A stretch of DNA of 64,000 nt, from positions 124,001 through 188,000 of the forward strand of contig CANMSB010000003.1 in assembly GCA_947500445.1 (NCBI GenBank), given 5' to 3'. Both the position numbers and the translations under genes were made by a program. This document shows positions 61,231 through 64,000 of the stretch, piece by piece. This stretch comes from an uncultured Flavobacteriaceae bacterium. GTDB taxonomy: Bacteria > Bacteroidota > Bacteroidia > Flavobacteriales > Flavobacteriaceae. The notes under the pieces are model-generated. The model had not been told where the DNA came from. It searched no databases and saw only the letters and a program-made list of their open reading frames with translations. How positions within the stretch are numbered: position 1 is the first letter of the stretch; each line of letters begins with the position of its first letter.

Positions 61231-61391
61231 ATACCATTTCTGATATTAAATTACCCCTTAAAAATTGTTCTTTTCCGTGTATGCTTCAAAATAAAATCTA
61301 ACCATAGCTACTGCTATGCTTGGATTTTCTTTTTCGCCTACCCACAAAATCCCTGGTTTTTACTTGCGTATTTTAACATTAGAATTGGTAT
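61231..61391. repeat. 160-bp imperfect inverted repeat (REP/MITE-like element)
   Basis: The ends ATACCATTTCTGATATTAAA (61231-61250) and the inverse of 61372-61391 match at 17 of 20 bases. The centre folds at CCATAGC-TACT-GCTATG, and the arms stay complementary for at least another 20 bases (AAAATAAAATCTAAC with TTGGATTTTCTTTTT). The whole could form one long hairpin. No open frame is inside. The rest of the gap to 61813 has no gene or other feature I recognise. Confidence 0.65.
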
Positions 61392-61813
61392 ACCGCTTGT
61401 CCATAACAATATTGGTTTACTGTACGAGTACTACTTTTTGCTTAATACGCGCTCAAAACCACTGGTTTTTTTTCTCTTTTTCTGCCCTATGGGAACTATC
61501 TACAAGGCAAGGGGAAAAACCGATATGTTCTTCCCTTGGATTTCACTGCATCTTTGCCATGTAATTAAAAACAACATGTTTATGAGAGCAAAGCCCATTT
61601 CCATTTTCAACCTGATCACCCTTTTAAGTCGGCAAGTAAAAAGAACGACGCAAAGGAAGATTGATGAAACCGATTGCGAGACACATTTCCATCACGATTA
61701 TTACTGCGAAACCGCTAAGGCGATGGTTCCGTTTCGCTGAGCGATAGCAACTTTCAAAACAATAAAAACAAGTTCAACACTATTCATATTAACAATAAAA
61801 TAAACTAAAGATT

Positions 61814-62362
61814 ATGAGCAATTTCAAAGTACCAACAAGAGCAGAAGTAACCACCGATAACCAAGCTATTTTTGATCATTTGGAAAAAGCGGTCGGTTTT
61901 GTACCGAACCTTTTTGCGACTTACGCCTATTCGGAAAGCGCCCTTAAAAATTATTTGGACTTCTCCAATGCCAAAACGTCATTGAAAGCCAAAGAGAAAG
62001 AAGTAGTGAATTTGGCGGTGAGCCAGGTCAACAACTGCGAGTATTGCTTGGCGGCCCATACAGCGATTGCAAAAATGAACGGTTTTACCGATGCCGAAAT
62101 ATTGGAACTACGTTCCGGTAAGGCCACTTTTGACACTAAGTTGGATGCCTTGGCGAAACTTTCGAAAAATATTGTAGAGAATCGTGGAAGCACGGACGAG
62201 GTGGTATTACAAGGCTTTTTTGAAGCGGGTTGGACAAAGGAGAATTTGGTGGATACCATTTCGTTGGTAGGGGACAAAACGATTTCGAACTACCTGCACA
62301 AAACCACGTTGGTGCCAATCGACTTTCCGGCAGCGCCAATTTTGGAAGATACATTAGTGTAG
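61814..62362 (+). CDS. Carboxymuconolactone decarboxylase / AhpD-like protein
   Basis: A 182-residue protein of the AhpD-like fold with the redox motif NNCEYCLAAHTA: Cys75, Cys78 and His82. Proteins with this CxxC-xxxH motif are alkylhydroperoxidase-like peroxidase or disulphide reductase enzymes. N-terminal FDHLEKAVGFVPNLFATYA is the family's conserved first segment. It is followed by a bidirectional terminator and faces a convergent AraC gene, whose product may or may not regulate it. Confidence 0.9.
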   Translation: MSNFKVPTRAEVTTDNQAIFDHLEKAVGFVPNLFATYAYSESALKNYLDFSNAKTSLKAKEKEVVNLAVSQVNNCEYCLAAHTAIAKMNGFTDAEILELRSGKATFDTKLDALAKLSKNIVENRGSTDEVVLQGFFEAGWTKENLVDTISLVGDKTISNYLHKTTLVPIDFPAAPILEDTLV

Positions 62363-62387
62363 TTCCCCCGATGCTTGCCCTTGCCAG

Positions 62388-62412
62388 AAGCCCCGGACCG
62401 TTGTTCGGGGCT
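62388..62412. terminator. Bidirectional terminator between convergent genes
   Basis: AAGCCCCGGAC (62388-62398) pairs with GTTCGGGGCTT (62403-62413 region) with one mismatch around CGTT, followed by TTTA on the plus strand and preceded by a less T-rich stretch on the other. It ends the AhpD-like gene and the AraC gene. Confidence 0.75.
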
Positions 62413-62413
62413 T

Positions 62414-63319
62414 TTATGATAAGCGTTGTTTGTGTTTTTTTTTGAAGGTGGCCGGAGGTACTCCGGTCTGGTTCTTAAAAAATTTTGAAAAATGGGCCGC
62501 TTCGTTAAAACCGAGTTCATAACCGATTTCCTCCGCTGTTTTATCGGAATAAAAAAGAAGCCTTTTCGCTTCCAGCATAATACGTTCGTTAATGATTTTT
62601 AAAGGGGCCGAGTCGCCCGTTTTTTTGAAGAGGTTGGAAAGGGTCTTGGGCGATTTAAAAAGGAGTTCGGCATAATCGCTGACAGTATGTTTTTCCTTAA
62701 AATGCTGTTCCACTAAAACATGGTATTGGCGAACCAGGTCGTATTGTGGCGTTTGCAAAGGTGTTGCATGCTGGTCTTTTTTTATCATACGGGTAGCTTT
62801 GATCAACATTCGTTTGAGCAATACCCGCAACATTTCACCTTGAATGGCGTCCTTGGTCTCAAACTCTTCCCGAAACATAAAAAAGAGGGCCTCAAAGGAT
62901 TTTATTTCCTTTTCCGAAAGACTTACCACCGGGGGCAGTGACGACCCGAAAAAGAGAAAACCGTAACACGATACTTCCTGATCGTGATCCCGGATGCAGT
63001 AAAACTCCCGATTAAAAACAATGGCGAGCAGCCCGGAACCTTTTGTAAGCTCCATAATATTCAAAGGCGTACAAAAAACGACCTGATTTTTTAGGAGTTC
63101 CATCCGGTATCCGTCCACAATAATGGTGGTATCCCTCTCTTTGGCCCATAAAATTTTATAAAAACCTTTCTTTTCAAGCAATTGCATGGAAGGTTCGCAG
63201 CTGAAATTGGTCAGGGTGAATACACTTTCTTCTTTAGGGCTAATGTAATCGAGTTTCATCGCGTGGCTACCGTTTATAGTGTGCGGCAACCAGGGTTGCC
63301 GGCGTTTAAATTTTGGCAA
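62414..63319 (-). CDS. AraC-family transcriptional regulator
   Basis: A 301-residue regulator with an N-terminal cupin-like sensor (WAKERDTTIIVDGYRMELLKN) and a C-terminal double helix-turn-helix (about 195-297; VSDYAELLFKSPKTLSNLFK, then AEEIGYELGFNEAAHFSKFF, ending FKKKHKQR). This is the usual one-component type that responds to a small molecule. It is unrelated in its N-terminal part to the AraC proteins on the ICE. Confidence 0.88.
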   Translation of the reverse strand: MPKFKRRQPWLPHTINGSHAMKLDYISPKEESVFTLTNFSCEPSMQLLEKKGFYKILWAKERDTTIIVDGYRMELLKNQVVFCTPLNIMELTKGSGLLAIVFNREFYCIRDHDQEVSCYGFLFFGSSLPPVVSLSEKEIKSFEALFFMFREEFETKDAIQGEMLRVLLKRMLIKATRMIKKDQHATPLQTPQYDLVRQYHVLVEQHFKEKHTVSDYAELLFKSPKTLSNLFKKTGDSAPLKIINERIMLEAKRLLFYSDKTAEEIGYELGFNEAAHFSKFFKNQTGVPPATFKKKHKQRLS

Positions 63320-63463
63320 AGTACTAAAAAAGGGAATTGGTGTACCCGAAGTACATGCCCTTGTGATGTTTTTAACAGTGGTAAGCGTTTTTCCATCGAA
63401 TCTGAAACTGTTCCAATAATACCTTGTTTCCCATGAATTGATTGGAATACGGTCGAAGTCCCA

Positions 63464-64000
63464 CTAGAAGGTCTTTCCGTTTTTCGTTTCCAGGGCGACC
63501 TCTTTCTTTGCTTTAACGAATGCCGCTATCGTTCGTTCGATATCCTTTTCCGTAGTGGCCCAAGAACAAACGCTCACCCGTATGACCGTTTTTTGTTGCC
63601 AAACGGATCCGCCTACCCAGCATTCACCGGATTCTTGAATACGACCAATGATGCTTTTGGTGGTGTCGTCACTTTCCGTTCCGACCAAAACTTGATTGAA
63701 AACGACCTCGTTGATGATTTTAAAACCGTTTTCGGCCAACCCTTCCGCTAGCTGTAGCGCCCTATGGTGAAAGTTTGTTACCATGGTATCGATACCGGAT
63801 GTACCGAGATATTTCATGGTCGCCCATAACTCAATGGCCCTCGAACGTTTGGATAGTTCGGTCGTATACAGCAATGGGTCGCGTTGATCGCTATAGAGGA
63901 TGTATTCTCCCGTGGCCTGTAGGGCACTGATCAGGGCATCGGGATAACGGCATAGGATAATACCCGAATCGTAAGGGGTGTTCAAGGTTTTGTGTCCGTC
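63464..64000 (-). CDS. PLP-dependent decarboxylase (aromatic amino acid decarboxylase family), C-terminal part
   Basis: The frame is open from the window edge to the stop at 63464, giving about 178 residues; the N-terminal half lies outside. At the edge the sequence reads DGHKTLNTPYDSG, in which the Lys (codon 63991-63989) is the expected PLP-binding lysine of group II decarboxylases. SKRSRAIELWATMKYLG and the late VIRVSVCSWATTEKDIER are typical of the family. Substrate cannot be told from this part. It is divergent in sense to nothing nearby; the AraC gene lies 145 bases downstream on the same strand. Confidence 0.88.
   Translation of the reverse strand, partial: DGHKTLNTPYDSGIILCRYPDALISALQATGEYILYSDQRDPLLYTTELSKRSRAIELWATMKYLGTSGIDTMVTNFHHRALQLAEGLAENGFKIINEVVFNQVLVGTESDDTTKSIIGRIQESGECWVGGSVWQQKTVIRVSVCSWATTEKDIERTIAAFVKAKKEVALETKNGKTF

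Noticed and set aside
61438-61740. 100-codon frame in the gap before the AhpD-like gene
   Set aside because: No coding character, no recognised family.
1-64000. CRISPR arrays and insertion sequences
   Set aside because: No regularly spaced direct repeats and no transposase gene were seen in any frame.

Overview
The window looks like the chromosome of a marine-type member of the Flavobacteriaceae (Bacteroidetes). Support: a DUF4133/DUF4134/TraG conjugation module, a PRTRC gene set, a type IX secretion C-terminal signal on a surface protein, a Wzx/Wzy/Wzc exopolysaccharide locus and a two-subunit methylmalonyl-CoA mutase. The genus cannot be read from the sequence.

Positions 1 to about 38,640 are one side of an integrative conjugative element (ICE). 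Its inner end abuts the 3' end of a complete tRNA-Arg(TCT) at 38647-38720; a truncated second tRNA-Arg lies just beyond. The other ICE end and the integrase lie outside the window. Backbone genes are traG/traF/traE (minus, 1-1442), a probable oriT and mobA/mobB (plus, 1900-4678), the coupling protein mobC with primase-like and DUF3945-like genes (minus, 13256-19811), an M23 peptidase, an unknown gene and a giant methylase-helicase (plus, 19875-26916), and a PRTRC operon (plus, 35204-38463).

Two cargo blocks interrupt this backbone. The first (about 4.7-11.8 kb, visibly AT-rich) is anti-phage: Hachiman hamA and hamB followed in the same operon by two genes that are not part of standard Hachiman, one of them resembling a second PD-(D/E)xK nuclease. 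Related short palindromes sit at both edges. A DUF1016 nuclease and an HTH regulator follow, fused into the mobC operon.

The second block (27.2-34.6 kb) is a photosensory island: a bacteriophytochrome histidine kinase with its biliverdin cysteine, a single-domain response regulator, a heme oxygenase that would make the biliverdin, an AraC regulator with another response regulator, an SRAP-fold protein that has lost its catalytic residues, and an AraC-BLUF fusion whose flavin-binding residues have exactly the spacing of AppA. This gives red/far-red and blue light sensing on a conjugative element and is the most unusual part of the window.

From 39.4 to 53.8 kb lies an exopolysaccharide/O-antigen-like cluster: polyprenyl-phosphate glycosyl-1-phosphate transferase, flippase, polymerase, a duplicated glycosyltransferase-MBOAT pair with one decayed MBOAT, an SGNH-like acyl-transfer partner, a GT4, a WecG/TagA/CpsF enzyme, a Wzc kinase and a polysaccharide deacetylase. 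The remaining 54-64 kb is ordinary chromosome: methylmalonyl-CoA mutase subunits, a large T9SS surface protein, an AhpD-like protein, an AraC regulator and a PLP-dependent decarboxylase running off the end.
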